In this document: one piece after another, positions 31,761 through 43,639 of the stretch
Numbering within the stretch: position 1 is the first letter of the stretch
How the letters are laid out: the number at the start of each line of letters is the position of its first letter
Assembly: GCF_963678635.1 (NCBI RefSeq)
Contig: NC_087063.1
Span: 19,846,701-19,908,700 of the forward strand
Length of the DNA: 62,000 nt
From: Symsagittifera roscoffensis
Taxonomy: Eukaryota; Xenacoelomorpha; Acoela; Convolutidae
Reading direction: 5' to 3'
The notes under the pieces: model-generated
The model's input: only the letters and a program-made list of their open reading frames with translations
The model's database searches: none
Told to the model about the DNA's origin: nothing
Made by a program: the position numbers and the translations under genes

Positions 31761-34700
31761 AATCAAGTATATCCATCTTCCTAACAAAACTGTCAAAGTC
31801 TCTGTGTTTCTATTCAAGGACAAACTAATACGATATCCACAACTCCAATTGATTTAAGATTTTCAAAGTTCGAAATCTTGTATGACTAGGTTCGAAACAA
31901 GGTTTTTAGATAACTGCTTTAAAAAACCTTTCTCCCAAAATCTACATCAAAATCCAAGTACTTCACTGTCATTTCAGAATTTAGCAATTTCTCATTGATT
32001 ATATACAAACACTTCAATTAGTTTGATGAAAAATATTGTTAAAAATCTACTTTTTTGTTTTTTATTTGTTAGTTATATTGGTGATAATTTCAATTTTGTG
32101 TAGCTTTTTTGTGTACATTTCCACTTATATGGAATATTTCTCTGATTGGATACAGCAAATTTTAAATAATTACTGAAGTGGAACTTTTTCTAATTGTAAG
32201 CTAAAGAGTGTAAAGTATTCCTAAAATGGAAATTTAATTCTAATTGGGTACGATTTCATTAAATATTTCCATAAAAGAAGCTCAAAACTGACTGCTCGAA
32301 GCTCGAAACGAAAACAGTCCATACAAGGAAAAAAACTTCTGATTGCTTAAACCCACACGTTTGAATTGAAGGTAACTCTACTCTTGAGTAAAAAAACTTT
32401 TTCTTTTCTCAGTCAGCTACAGGCATCAATGATAATTCACTCCTCTGAGCTCAACTCTACTAGTCTTCAACTAAAATTTTCTTAGCAATCAATCAAAAAA
32501 TCCAAGAGACAGCTTTAGTAACCAATTCAATCTACTAATCCAGTTGTGGCACATGTTTGAAGTCATGAGGAGAAATTTTATTGAACATCAACAGATGCAA
32601 ATTTCCATCACAGAGAATCAGCCAGGAACGATATGGGATGATGTCGAAGAGTGTCGGCGTCCACGTTGGTTGGATAAACTTTCCGATTTTTTTACTCCGA
32701 AATGTGGCTCAACCAGTGATTATTTTCCCTTTGCATGGGGAGAGGAATGTTCTGTCTAGAAACCAATTACACAATTACAATTGATGACGATTAAGGATTT
32801 TCTGAACCGGGAACTCCAATGAGCAAACCATCAATTGAACCACAATTTTTGACGGTTTTCTTGTGTGTCGCAACTGAAATCTTTTTCTAAAATTACTTTT
32901 TTGATTTTAGGAAACAAAGGCAAACAAGGTGCTGACTTAACTAAAAAGATCCATGAAAAAAAATTGCAAAAAGAATTTTTAAAACAAAAGTTCTTCGGCA
33001 ATTTGCAATTTTCTCCCATTACTTTTTGCACATATATTGAACAAAAAACAAAACCTTTCCGACTTCTCGTGAAAAGAGTTTTGCACACACATTACACAAA
33101 CCATCACAGTTTTATCATCTAAGAAAAAAATTTACAAAAAAATAGCACGCATGCTAAGAAATCAAAACATTTTTGCATCTTGCCAATAATGCCCTTCAAT
33201 TTACTCGCATTTCAAAAACTATTGCAAGTAGGTTTTCTTTACTATTATTAACTAACTCATCTGAAGGTATTTAGATCTACAACTTCGAAAAAAGACAATG
33301 TTTTTAGATGGGGAAGAGTACTCAAATTGATCAATATTGAATTTTAATAAGCGATTGTATAACAGGTTTTATAGATAAAAATTTTGGGTTTGTTTTGCGT
33401 TTACGAACGAAAAGTATAAACAGAGTTTACCTTTTTCTTAAAAAACAAAGAAATATTTTGCAGTTATGTTAAAAAAAGCAGTTATCTTTTGATATCTTGT
33501 AAAAAACTTACCAATAACTTTGCACAGATAATAAAAAAGTCAGCATAGTTTTTGCATCTTTCAATTTTTATCACAACAATTTTTGCAGGTCGAGTTTTAC
33601 AATGAAATGGTTCAATTTGACATAAATTACAGAAATTGAATGCAATTTTATACTCCACTAGGAGTTGTTCTGAGTGATGGACGACAAATTGGACAATTTG
33701 TGATAGAAGTTTCAAGTTTCAAGACAGATTTTTTTTTAGTTTTGAAGAAGCAGAAATCTATGCTGAGAAAAAGCAATGGCGCATCACATCAGGAACAAAG
33801 TAACGAAATACTAAAAAATTAGCCCAAATGTTGTTTTAATTATGAAAAATGATGTCCTTTAAACTTTGATTTCTTAATTGTTTATTGAGTTATTTATTTT
33901 AGTTTTTATGTTCTAAGACAAAACTGATAGAATTACTATGTACAGCTCCATATCGAATAATAAAACAATCAATTGTTTTCATTAAATCAGGTTCATTTTG
34001 ACTTTTGTATTTTAGAATTTCTCTCTAGATACGCTGAGCTCAAAGTTTAATTACGAACAAGTCGTTTTCTTGCAACGCTTGGCGTATTTTTGCTATTTTT
34101 TCATTCTAATTTTTGCTGAACTTCTCGGTTAAGCCATTGGAATACCTCTATTTTCTTGTAAAAACGCTCTAATAGAACCGTTCTTTGCTCAAATGTAAAT
34201 ACAGTGAATTGATATTTGTAGAATCTCTGTAGTATTTGAGTAAGAGATATGTTCTTTCTAAATTTATATAGAATTACCAGCTCTTCAAGGGACGAAATGA
34301 ACTTTGAGTAGCCATGCAAAAAACATTGCTTACTAAGTTTTTATCGTGAAATTTGTTTTAAGCAAAAATAAATGGTGATTTTTAGTCTAGTTACAACTTG
34401 AGAAGAGCTTGACATAAAGCAGCTGCCATCTGAAAAAAAAAAACATTTTTTTTTGCTGAGAATCGTGGATTCATGCATAAGAAATCATGTATACGCAATT
34501 TGCATATTTAGAAGTTTCTTACAAAGCATTTTCATAATTGGTACTACTTCCATACATGAATCATGATGCGTCATACTGCTTGCTGCAACTTTATCTAATC
34601 TAACCAGCAGTTTTCTTATTTTCTTTTCGATTAATCAGTTTACTCTTAAACTCAAAAAGTACTCAAGTAAAACCGCTAGTCTCGATTATCAGTTTTCAAA

Positions 34701-35580
34701 AAAACTAAATTATAACTGGATATTTGTTCGGTCTGAAGACTCGTACCACGAGAAATTTGCTTCGAGCCGTGCTCCAACTATTCAAATTAAATGAAATCCA
34801 AAAGCGACAGCAATTCTACCATAAAGAAAAAAAGCAGAGAAATATATCAGCAATCCGGTATAGCAATCCGGTATACGATTCGTTCTCATATTGCAACGCA
34901 AATCTGGCAAAGAAACAACAATGGATCAAAACCTTGCCGTGTGTAACCAAGTATATGATAAAATCTCCTACAATATTTAACGATTCTGTCTCTATACTGC
35001 AACAGAGATTGTAGCTAAGAAATAAGTTGCCTATGTCAAACGTATTGTGAATTAATTCACAGAATTGTCTCAAGTCTTTGGAGACTATATATTTGGTGAT
35101 TATATATTTAATCGAAAAATTTATGATTCGTCGTGTTTTTTAACTAAAATAAACTTGGTTGAAAAAAATTATATTTTACTGAAAAACATCATCATATCTT
35201 ATTTGTAAAACCTAAAACATCTAAAAACGTATTTGTGAAAAAACAAGCAATCTAATTTCATGACTTATTATTTATATCAAATTTCATGATTCAAAAGTTA
35301 CACAAAAAATCAAACCTGGAAACAAAAGAGTCAGTTCACTCTCAATTCAAGAAAAAACTGTCTCCTTTGGTTTAAATTTCAATAAAAAGCAGAATTAAAC
35401 GAAAAAGTTAATAGTTTTTTGTTAAATACATCTGTAACAATCTTTTTTGAGTGAATATAAAGCTCTCTTACAATTTCCGAACTTCATTTGTTTTGATACA
35501 ACTTTCCTTTTTATAAGTTGAGTTTGGATTGGTTTTTATAAATCCTCTAAAACAAAACTTTCGACAGGTACCAAAAAATA
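31761..35580. other. Non-coding DNA left of the Polinton-derived array
   Basis: No recognised gene. Short open frames occur (for example 32559-32759 plus, 32910-33122 plus after an acceptor-like TTTTGATTTTAG, and 34101-34319 minus) without family resemblance. The CTGTCTCTATACTGCAACAG block near 34985 matches 31509. Confidence 0.35.
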
Positions 35581-35581
35581 A

Positions 35582-36858
35582 TTTTTGTGATGACCAAAAC
35601 AAAGTTATTTGAAAAAAGGTAGGAAAAATCTGAAACGCTTTTCTTCTAAAATGGTGATGTTTCTAGAATAGAATTAAAAAATTATTTTTCAGTAAAAAAA
35701 TTTGTTGGTGTCAAAAGAGTTTTCATTATCTGAAAAGAGCATTCATCGGGTTTTAAATTTACATTATTACAAAAAAAAGAAGAAGAATGGTGGACTGATG
35801 ATGTTGAAGATTTTCGTAGTAGTTTTCCTGTTTATAGAAACACAGGCATCTCCTTAACAGATATTTAATGAAAAGCTGAAGAAGAAAAAAAAGAAATATG
35901 ACAAAATTTTGAGCGATGTGTTTTTTTCTACTAGATTGACTCAGAATGAAATGCCGATCATTTAACAACGAATTATGGAAAAATCTACAAAACAAATAAA
36001 GATGAACAGTAACTTCAATTCGATTACTCAATTGAGTTTGATACTAACAAAAATTCCAGATTTGTTGAAACATCTTATGATCGATTTTTCAGATTTGAAT
36101 ATTCCTTTTGTTAGTTTTACTTTATTCCAATCATAACTTAATGAACGCGTGCTTTTAGTACTTTTGTTTTTTGCTGTTCAAAAAAATCTGGTCTGAAAAA
36201 GTTTTAAAAATCCGTGAATTCTTCATTCTGATTGGTAAAAACTTAACAAATTTAAAGAACAAAAAGCTCATTTTTTTTGTTGATATCAAAATATATAAAA
36301 CTGCTTTTAAAAACGATTTTCGATTAGGTTGACATCGAAAAAAATGACAAACTGATAATAAATTTGCTTGATTGATTTTTCCTTTAACTTAACTTAACGA
36401 TATGATTCAACTCAATTTTTTTTATTTTAAAGACAATCGTTTGAGTCTTGGCTAAATACTTTCAATCAAAGTTTGGGACATTTAAAATTAGTGTAAATCT
36501 TCCACTAAAATTTTTGGGATTTTTTCCCCGATTTCGTAATTTATCTCAAGTTTTTTTTACTCAAAGCAATGAAATTACTGGATGAACGAAAAACAGTTGC
36601 ATGCTTTGTGCGTGGGAAAGCTTAGACACGTCATCGGACATACTAGCATTGCTAATTCTGTGGAGTTTGGAATATTCAAACGTAGCTGCGAGGATCTTCA
36701 TAAACTTATCAAAATGAAGCATTATTTTTGTCAAACTTATTTCATACAAAATGATTGTGAAGATCGTAAGTATACGAGAAAGCAGTATGAAGAACAAATT
36801 TTAACAAAAAATCTAGCTGGAAAAAATCCAGAAGTTTATTGAATTTTGATTAAATTGA
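35582..36858 (+). repeat. Array segment A, copy 1
   Basis: Matches 44725-45995 and 48145-49412 almost base for base. It starts TTTTTGTGATGACC and ends at GAATTTTGATTAAATTG. It contains an 86-codon frame (36582-36842) that is also open in the other two copies but has no ATG-independent support or known relative. The second half is a diverged version of 37585-38200. Confidence 0.85.
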
Positions 36859-37205
36859 TGTTACCAGTCGTGATCGCAATTTCGTGTTTTCTTTTCCATC
36901 GACTTTTCAACCAGCTGAATCTCAAGCCAATGGAAAAAACATAACTATGCAGATACTCTTTAGAGTCAACCTTTTTTCTGCTGTAAAGAATCAAATAGAA
37001 AACGGGAAAGTTTTTGTACTTTGATATTTTGTGGGAACATTAGTGAATTTTTTCTCCAACTTTTCATAAACTGATAAAGATTCAAAGTCAAATGAGTAAC
37101 CGAAAACGTTTTCTTAGTCAGCAAAAGTAGCTTCGCCCACATTGTCAATTTTTTTCTCGTAAAATTGCAGCTTAAATTAATTTTAAACTATTTCGAAAAA
37201 AAATT
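36859..37205 (+). repeat. Array segment B, copy 1
   Basis: Starts ATGTTACCAGTCGTGATCGC. It recurs at about 44368, 47787, 51207, 58445 and 59728, with very few differences. Confidence 0.85.
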
Positions 37206-37584
37206 TATCTGGAATTTCCTCCCCTCTCGAGAAACACAAAGTAGCGTTTCTTGCCAAATTTGAACACCGAACTTTTTTCCAGGTTTGAAAACGCTCTAAG
37301 TCTTCAATGTTCATATTCTATGTATTCATTAGTCCAACTAGTCTCCAATTTCTTTTTTTTTATTTCACAGACAAATTTATTATTAGCTAAAATTTTGGCC
37401 GAAATTGGCACCAGCCTCAAGAGTTTTTCAATTCCTTTGTTTTCACGGTAAAGTAGAACACAAATTGAAGAAGTGATTTACTGTCGCCAGCAGTTAAGCT
37501 ACGGTGCCAAAATCACCAGGATTGAGACACCAAGACTTTTTCGATCAAGGTAGAGACGGGGCAACTATTATACATGCTTAAATC
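37206..37584 (+). repeat. Array segment C, truncated copy
   Basis: Starts TCTGGAATTTCCTCCCCTCT. Full-length relatives lie at 58797-59673 and 60079-60955, and a 40-bp stub at 51560-51600. Here it breaks off in the GACTTT...GATCAAGG region, where the Polinton-derived copy begins. Confidence 0.8.
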
Positions 37585-38253
37585 TAATTGAGTGATATCA
37601 AAAAAAATAAAACTTCTTTTGAAAAAATTTCGATTGGATTGACATCGAAAAAGTTATCAAACTGATAATAAAAATGCATGACTGATTTTTTTTTTCAGCT
37701 TAAATTTATAATATGGTTCAACTCAGTTTTTTTACAATGAAAACAATCGTTTGAGTCTTAGCTAAATAACTTCAATCAAATTTTGGGACGTTTAAATTTT
37801 AGTGTAAATCTCCCACAAAAATTTTGGATTTTTTTCTCCGATTTTGTAATTTATCTCAAGTTTTTTTAATCAATGCAACAAAATTACTGGATGAACAAAA
37901 AATAGTTGCATGCCTTGTGCATGGGAAAGTTTAGACGCGTCATCAGACATACTAGCATTGCTAATTCTGTGGAGTTTTGAATATTCAAACATAGTTTCGA
38001 GGAACTTCGTAATCTTATCAAAATGCAGCGTTCTTTTTGTCAAACTTATTTCATACAAAATGAATAAGAAGATCGTAAGTAAAGGAGAAAGCAGCATGAA
38101 GAACAAATTTTAACAAAAAGTCTAGCCGGAAAAAAAATCAGAAATCTTTTGAATTTTGACTAAATTGGTGTTCTTTAGTAAATACTACGCAAAAATTCCA
38201 TCCCTAAACTTATGTTTATTAATTTTATGGCTGATAGAAAACCTTACTCTAGA

Positions 38254-38427
38254 AACAATCGAGTAATAGATTGTTTTGTAATAGATTTTTTCAGAAAAAG
38301 CAAAAAATCAGCTAGTGAGTGGACAAATTTTTCTAAGGAAAATTACCAAAAACAATCGAGTAAAAGAATGTTTTGTAATAGATTTCTTCAGAAAAAGCAA
38401 AAAATCAGCTAGTGGGTGGACAAATTT
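38254..38427 (+). repeat. 96-bp-period tandem duplication in the left arm
   Basis: AAACAATCGAGTAATAGATT... through CAGCTAGTGAGTGGACAAAT is repeated 96 bp later. Copy 2 has the same duplication (52295-52469), so it predates the large duplication. The related segments at 46100 and 49520 have a single unit. Confidence 0.8.
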
Positions 38428-38671
38428 TACTAGGATTGAATTTGAGAATTTTTGATTTTGATAAGGAGAATCATGAACGAAAATCATGGAAGTTTTTTGG
38501 ACGTACGTGTAATAGATCTTTTTTAGTTTTTATGGGCCAATTTTTTGACGGAGTTTTGATGCTAGCATGTGCAATCGTTCGAATAAGATTATCCACTACA
38601 TGTGAAGAATCAACAGTTTGGGTAGCAATTTTATCAAGTAAAGTCGATTAAATTTTAGCTTCTCCAAAGCT

Positions 38672-39257
38672 ATGAATAAAATAACTTCTACCAAAGAACG
38701 AGTTTTTATTTCCTTAGTTGGACCGAGTGGGTCTGGAAATCGCATCTTTTTTTGATTGGTTAAAAATTGGTACACTTCAACCAAAGCTTGACAAAATTTT
38801 ATATTTTTATTAACCTTATCGACCTCTTAATGGACAAATGCAAAGAAAAAACCTTAAGTTTGTCCAAGGAGTTGACTTTGAACTGGTTGAAAACCTTCCC
38901 AAGAATGGAACAAAGTACTTGTTAATATTTGATGACTCTTGTGAAGAAATTTCAAATTCCAAGCAGATTGTAAAAATTGCTACTGCTAGAAGAATCAGGG
39001 TACTGAATACGATATATATTAAGCATAACTTGTTTCAACAAAGCAAATTGAGAAGAGATGTTGAGTTACAAAATACACATATAGTCTTGTTCAAGTCACC
39101 GAGAGATGTTATACAAATCGTTGCATTATGTCAATAATTAGGTCTAGGATCACAAATGAAAGAGTGGTTTCAAGGTGCAACATCTACTCCTTATGGTATT
39201 TTACTCATTGATTTAACTCCAAAAACGCTTGATTCGAAATGTGCGAAACTTGAGTGA
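38672..39257 (+). pseudogene. Polinton genome-packaging ATPase (A32/FtsK-HerA type), broken
   Basis: Would pump element DNA into capsids using ATP. Seen: ISLVGPSGSG is the P-loop (Walker A), and the frame is lost right after its last glycine, so the lysine is missing. Walker B is visible as YLLIFDDSCEE. Downstream are the conserved segments IKHNLFQQS, NTHIVLFKSPRDV and GATSTPYG. A TAA interrupts the segment ending IVALCQ. Order and motifs match Polinton ATPases of invertebrates. The break after the P-loop is shared with copy 2, while the TAA is not. The end overlaps the integrase start region. Confidence 0.75.
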
Positions 39258-40092
39258 AGCAAGCGGATTGTCGAAAAAGAAAGTAGAACAACTTTTACAA
39301 ACCATGACATCGTATACAAAATCTGGTCCTCCAATCAGACGTTTCCAAAGGCTCCAAACTTTTTCAAAATATATCAATGAAATTTAGTGTATGGACTTGG
39401 CATTTGTTGACAAACTAGCAAGTCCAAACAATGGCATCAATTATTTATTGGTTGTTGTTAATGCTTTTTTTGCGGTTTGTCAGAGTTCAAACAGTGAAAA
39501 CAAAGTATGCCAAAGACACTTTGCAAGCATTTAAAAAAGTTTTCTCAAAAAAAGAACACTCCTGAAAATCTTCGAGTTGTTGAAGGAACAGAATATGGGC
39601 GAACTTTCAAAAAAATTTTGCCAGGAAAAAAACATTGAAGTTTACTTGATAATGAGTGAAATAAAAGCTGCATTTGCAGAGAGCGCAATTCGATCATTAA
39701 AACACATAAGTTACCGCTACCTAGACAATCATGGTGAAAAAATCATTCAGAAATTTCCACAATTTGTGTCTACAATGAATCGTCGCGTCAATAGATGTAT
39801 TGGAAAATCACCTAGAGATGTTAAGAATATTGATTTTCTCTTAATTCTGTACAATAAGCCTCTAACAAGGTAAAAGAAACTAAAATTCAAAGTTGGAGAC
39901 AAAGTGAGAATTTCAAAGAAAGATATTCCGTTCCGAAAAGGCTAGAAACCACAATTTACAGATGAAATTTCTAAAATTTCGGCAATAACTACTAAAAAAT
40001 CTCCTACATACACCATCAAAGATCTCGACAAAGAAGAAGTTCTGGGAAAATTTTTTGAAAAAGTGCTGAGAAAAAGTTCAGATTCAAGGTAA
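39238..40092 (+). pseudogene. Polinton retroviral-type integrase, broken
   Basis: DDE integrase of the F54H12.3-like transposon family that inserts the element. Seen in broken frames: an N-terminal segment (SGLSKKKVEQLLQ), the first catalytic Asp region (MDLAFVDKL...INYLLVVVNAF), the second region reading VVEGTEYG where the family has an Asp before G-T-E, the Glu helix (AAFAESAIRSLK), and a C-terminal SH3/chromo-like part (FKVGDKVRISKKDIP...YTIKDLDKEEVLGKFFEKVLRK). There is a TAG before MDLAF, frameshifts in the core, and a TAA before the C-terminal part. The altered second catalytic site and the TAA are shared with copy 2. Confidence 0.75.
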
Positions 40093-40129
40093 ACCCTTTT
40101 TTAAACTAAATTTCTATCGATCAGCTGTC

Positions 40130-40799
40130 ATGGATTGTTTTCCCAATGGATTAGTTTCCAACGCTTCTTTTAATTGTTATCCGAATAGTAGTCTTAGTTC
40201 TTTTACAAATTTTCTACCCGAACAATTAAATTTGAACGGAAAATGGGATGTTGCTATTTCAGAATTATCATACCCTTCTTTGTACCAAAATGTTTCAGAG
40301 GGAAAGTTTACATTCGTAGATTGTAGAGAAAAATCGGAGGAGAAAAGAAAGATTGTACCAGTGCATATTGAAACAGTTTGTATCCAAGTATTGTTAATAT
40401 AGTTGCAGCCATGAACAACAAAATTCGAGAACGTCTAGGTGCTCAAGTTTTTGAATATAATGCAATCTATGTAACAGTAGATAAAATTACACAAAAGGTT
40501 GCCGTTCATTTACCTGAAAATCAATCAGTGTTTATTACTCAAAGTTCTGACTTGAGTCACATTTTTGGTTGTGATTTAGAACAAAATCAAACAGGGGTTA
40601 TAATGGAAGGACTAGGTCCACATTATCCTCAGTATTCTTACGACATTATAAGAATTCATTCCTTGATGATGATATTATAGAATATAACATAGTCGATGAT
40701 GCAAAAACTCCCTTATTGCGTTGTATTCCATTCATCTCCAAAGTAAAAAGTGGAGAGTTAGTTTCTACAGGACAGTACACGAGTTATCAGCCCCTTTAA
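40130..40799 (+). pseudogene. Polinton penton/minor-capsid-like protein, broken
   Basis: Probable vertex (minor capsid) protein. It begins MDCFPNGLVSNASFNCYP, followed by LNGKWDVAISELSYPSLYQNV, the usual start of the protein encoded just upstream of the core/capsid genes. Further on come YPSIVNIVAAMNN and NIVDDAKTPLLRCIP, typical late segments. Frame breaks occur near 40380 (shared with copy 2) and near 40665 (copy 1 only). The C-terminus looks short compared with relatives. The minor-capsid role is known for the family; assignment here rests on gene order and these segments. Confidence 0.6.
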
Positions 40800-40945
40800 A
40801 AAATTTAACTTTAAATAAGTATTGAAAATTTTTTTCCATAGTATCAAGACATAACTAAGAGATAGTTCCGGCAAAAACGTTCCTCAACTCGGGTTGTTCT
40901 CTTGTTCGGCAAGATTTCAAATTTTCATTTTTGATTAAACTTCAT

Positions 40946-41326
40946 ATGAAATGGTTGCTCAAAAATCAGCTGATTTCGGTATTTTTTGAGGACATGCAAG
41001 ACAACGTGGAAGAGGTTTTGGAGCTCTTGCAAAAACTCTTGGGAGGACTGCAATCCCCTTTATTAAAAAATTATTTAGTCCCAGCTGCGAAAAAAATTGG
41101 AGCAGATTTGTTTGAAATCGCTGTTCCAGAGATTGAAGAAGTTGTTAGTGGACGTATGAAACTTGAAACATTTGGAAAACATGTAGGAACAAAAGCAGTT
41201 CGGAAACAATTGGGAGGTGAAAAAAGAAATCTAAGCGTAGAACTGGTAGAATTAGATCCATTTCTCCGAAAAAGTAGATCGAAAAACAGTCGCTCTCGCA
41301 AAGACTTTTTTGAAAATAGAAAATGA
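40946..41326 (+). CDS. Small basic core-like protein (pX-like), 126 aa, intact frame
   Basis: Helical N-terminal half (DNVEEVLELLQKLLG, LVPAAKKIGADLFEIAVP) followed by GTKAVRKQLGGEKRN and an Arg/Ser/Lys-rich tail. In Polintons and adenoviruses, a small basic protein encoded next to the capsid gene binds DNA or capsid; this protein fits that position and character. Its stop overlaps the capsid start in an ATGA (41323-41326). Copy 2 has an in-frame stop after 71 codons. ATG 40946 is preferred over the earlier TTG. Confidence 0.6.
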   Translation: MKWLLKNQLISVFFEDMQDNVEEVLELLQKLLGGLQSPLLKNYLVPAAKKIGADLFEIAVPEIEEVVSGRMKLETFGKHVGTKAVRKQLGGEKRNLSVELVELDPFLRKSRSKNSRSRKDFFENRK

Positions 41327-42617
41327 ATGTAAAACAAAGTCATTTTCGGTACGAGGCTTTTACAAATTCTTCATTGGCGATTTTTGATAAAGTCCCAGTT
41401 TTGAAACAATTATGTCATCTTAGACACAAGAATTATTCCCCAGTACTTCTCTGGATAAAAACAGGGTTGAGTTTGAATTTAAAACAGATCGTAATCTCTA
41501 CTTGGATATGCGTGATACCCATCTCAGTTCAAAGCTTAAGTTCTTCAAAGAAAGATTGTCTGATGCTTTCAAAAAAGAAAAAGGAGAGCTTAAAGCAAAA
41601 TCCGAGGATGGTTCAGATGAGGAACCAGAATCTTACTTAACTTGTGTGAACAACCTACTACATTCTTTATTCTCCAATTGTGAAGATTATTTTAACAATA
41701 CAATGGTTTAAATCGCCAATGGATTATATCCTCATAAGGCACAAATATTGAACGAATTCAACTCGCCACCAGTGAGTAATGAAGGAATACTTGCTTGTCA
41801 TGGATACATTTTTGAAGAACTTTCTGATGCATTCGATATGCATCCGTTCACTGATAGAGCAAATTGCTTAGGAACAGAGATAAATTTTTTACTATATGGG
41901 AGGCTTCCCATTGATTTGTTTACTTGCAAAAAATTGCTGCTACCAAATCCCAAAATTCGAATTAAACTAATTCGAGCTAGACCTAGTTTTTACATGTTAT
42001 CTGATAATCCAAATGTCAGTCTGAAAATTGTTGATTGTTCTCTGTTCACTAGAAGATTTTTAGTTGCTGTACCTAATCATCAAAACTTGCAATGGAATCT
42101 GGAAAATAAACCTGCTCAATACAATTACATAGAAACTATAGCAAAAAATTTTATCCTCCCATCTCGTCAAAACCAATTCATACAAAAAAATATATTATAT
42201 AACGCTCCAATAAGAAAAAGAGTTGTTGCAAGGAATACGAATTCAGCTTTTGCAGGATCTTTTCAAGAAAATCCTTTCAGCTATCAGCAATTTCATTTGA
42301 GAGAGCTTAGAACTATTCGGGATGGAAGAGTAATTGTTTCATTAGATACAACTTCTCCTTGTCATCCTCATGTTGCAACAATGAAAGCAATGCAGTTTAA
42401 CGAAGATTTCCGAACTCTTCCTATGAAAGATTTTCAAAATCACTATTATCTAGTTTTTGACTTCACTTCATTACAGGATGCAGCTGAACAGTTGCATTAT
42501 CTAGAACTTAGTGGAGAAAGCTTGAGATTGGAAATTTTTTTCCAGTTTCCCTTGGAGCAAGTAACGCAACAGATAGTCTTGCGCGAAAACTATCAAATGT
42601 TCAAACTGAAAAATTGA
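41323..42617 (+). pseudogene. Polinton major capsid protein (F54H12.2-like), broken near the N-terminus
   Basis: Predicted jelly-roll major capsid protein. After the ATG at 41323 the N-terminal segment is in one frame; a frameshift near 41470-41500 leads to a segment with LDMRDTHLSSKLKF and YLTCVNNLLHSLFSNCEDYF; a TAA at 41709-41711 interrupts it; then 289 codons are open to 42617, with DLFTCKKLLLPNPKIRIKLI, VSLKIVDCSLFTRR and PSRQNQFIQKNI, all strong family signatures. The TAA is shared with copy 2. The open 3' part differs from copy 2 at about a dozen residues. The family is widespread in invertebrate genomes beside the ATPase and integrase; the capsid role is inferred from gene order and family literature. 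Confidence 0.75.
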
Positions 42618-42632
42618 GAACAGTCGCTAAAA

Positions 42633-42764
42633 ATGTTTAATTTCTTTGAGTTTTCAGGTTCTTATAAAAATGTTGTGATTTTTTTTGGGTCGCTCATTGT
42701 TTTTGCCTCTGTACTATCTATTTTGTTTTTCTTCAGACCTAAAATCTCCAGAAAAAGCAGATAA
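42633..42764 (+). CDS. Small single-span membrane protein, 43 aa
   Basis: A short polar start (MFNFFEFSGSYKN), a hydrophobic span VVIFFGSLIVFASVLSILFF, and a basic tail RPKISRKSR. It sits 15 bases after the capsid stop. Copy 2 has a stop at codon 6. A Cys-rich frame overlaps its end. Unknown function; it may be a remnant. Confidence 0.35.
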   Translation: MFNFFEFSGSYKNVVIFFGSLIVFASVLSILFFFRPKISRKSR

Positions 42765-42861
42765 TGAATGCTGTTTAATTCAAAACCCAAGAAATTTATT
42801 CAACCCAGACTGCAAACCAGTGTTCAATAACCTTTGTCCAGTTCACAGGTTTTGTGTATGA
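42739..42861 (+). other. Cys-rich open frame between capsid and protease
   Basis: A frame reading NECCLIQNPRNLF and ending NNLCPVHRFC before TGA at 42859-42861 is also open in copy 2, with similar residues and all cysteines kept. It follows an acceptor-like TTTTTCTTCAG. It could be the ectodomain continuation of the small membrane ORF, in a different frame, or a separate exon. Confidence 0.3.
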
Positions 42862-42978
42862 GACTTAATTGATTCAATACCTAAATGCGCGTAAATCATT
42901 GACTTTAGTTTTTTTACCTTAAATTACACTATCAAGCTATCTATTTCTTTGTTTTTAAATCAGCTAACAATTGCAAAG

Positions 42979-43457
42979 ATGGATAATTTTTACTTCTGCA
43001 AATTATTGAAAGAATCCCTGAACTCAGGTTCATCTACATGAGATCTTACCCCTCTGATAAATTACCTCGACTAACAAAATACCCTTTTGGGATTGTTAAC
43101 TCAGCTCCAAGCAAAAATCGAGAGGAACACTGGATCATGATAGGTCGATTGGACAAACCTTACTACTTAGCAGATTCTTTAGGTCGAAAAAGAACAACTT
43201 ATTCCTTCCTAACAAAAAAGTATTGGCAAATGGCTCCCAGAAAACTACAAAAAACTGATAATTTGTGTGGTAATTACGCAATTTATTCAGCATTTCTTCT
43301 TTTTAAATTGTACCAGAGAAACTTGAATAATTTTCATGATGTGCATGTTTTGAATTTTATAGGTAACTTTTTGTATTTGTGTGTTTTTTTATTTGTAAGT
43401 GTAATTTATGGTAAAGATTTTATTATACGATGCAGAGATTCATATACTTTTTTGTAA
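42979..43457 (+). pseudogene. Polinton adenovirus-type cysteine protease, N-terminal frameshift
   Basis: Maturation protease of the virion. Seen in the 43038-43457 frame: FGIVNSAPSKN, then EHWIM with the catalytic His, YLADSLG with the acidic residue, and LQKTDNLCGNYAIY with the Gln and the nucleophile Cys. All four key positions of the family are present. The first 20 codons (from ATG 42979) are in another frame because of a small indel relative to copy 2. The frame runs on past the usual end into a hydrophobic tail. Confidence 0.7.
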
Positions 43458-43639
43458 TTTAATTTTTTTCTCTCAAAAAATTGACTTGTTTCGAAGTTTC
43501 AGTAGGTTTTAGCATTGTTTCAAGTAAATGTTTCAAAAAATAAAAATATTTAATAAATTAGTTAATAGGTCGAATTTTAACAAACTTCAACGTGTTTTTA
43601 ATTTTTTGTGACAAAATAGAGCTGTGACAATAGAGTTTC

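Larger units (their letters stand above)
37585..43612 (+). mobile_element. Polinton/Maverick-derived element, copy 1 (decayed, no polymerase B)
   Basis: About 6 kb, duplicated at 51602-57510. Genes in order: packaging ATPase, retroviral-type integrase, penton-like protein, basic core-like protein, major capsid protein, small membrane/Cys-rich frame, adenovirus-type protease. This gene set is diagnostic of Polinton/Maverick (virus-like) transposons. Most genes carry stops or frameshifts. A protein-primed DNA polymerase B is normally present in autonomous members; none was recognised. No clear terminal inverted repeats were found at these boundaries, so the copy is probably internal and truncated. 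Confidence 0.8.

Noticed and set aside
36561-36797. 78-codon minus-strand frames in A segments (also 45701 and 49119)
   Set aside because: Antisense of the plus-strand frame in recently duplicated DNA; no independent sign of coding.
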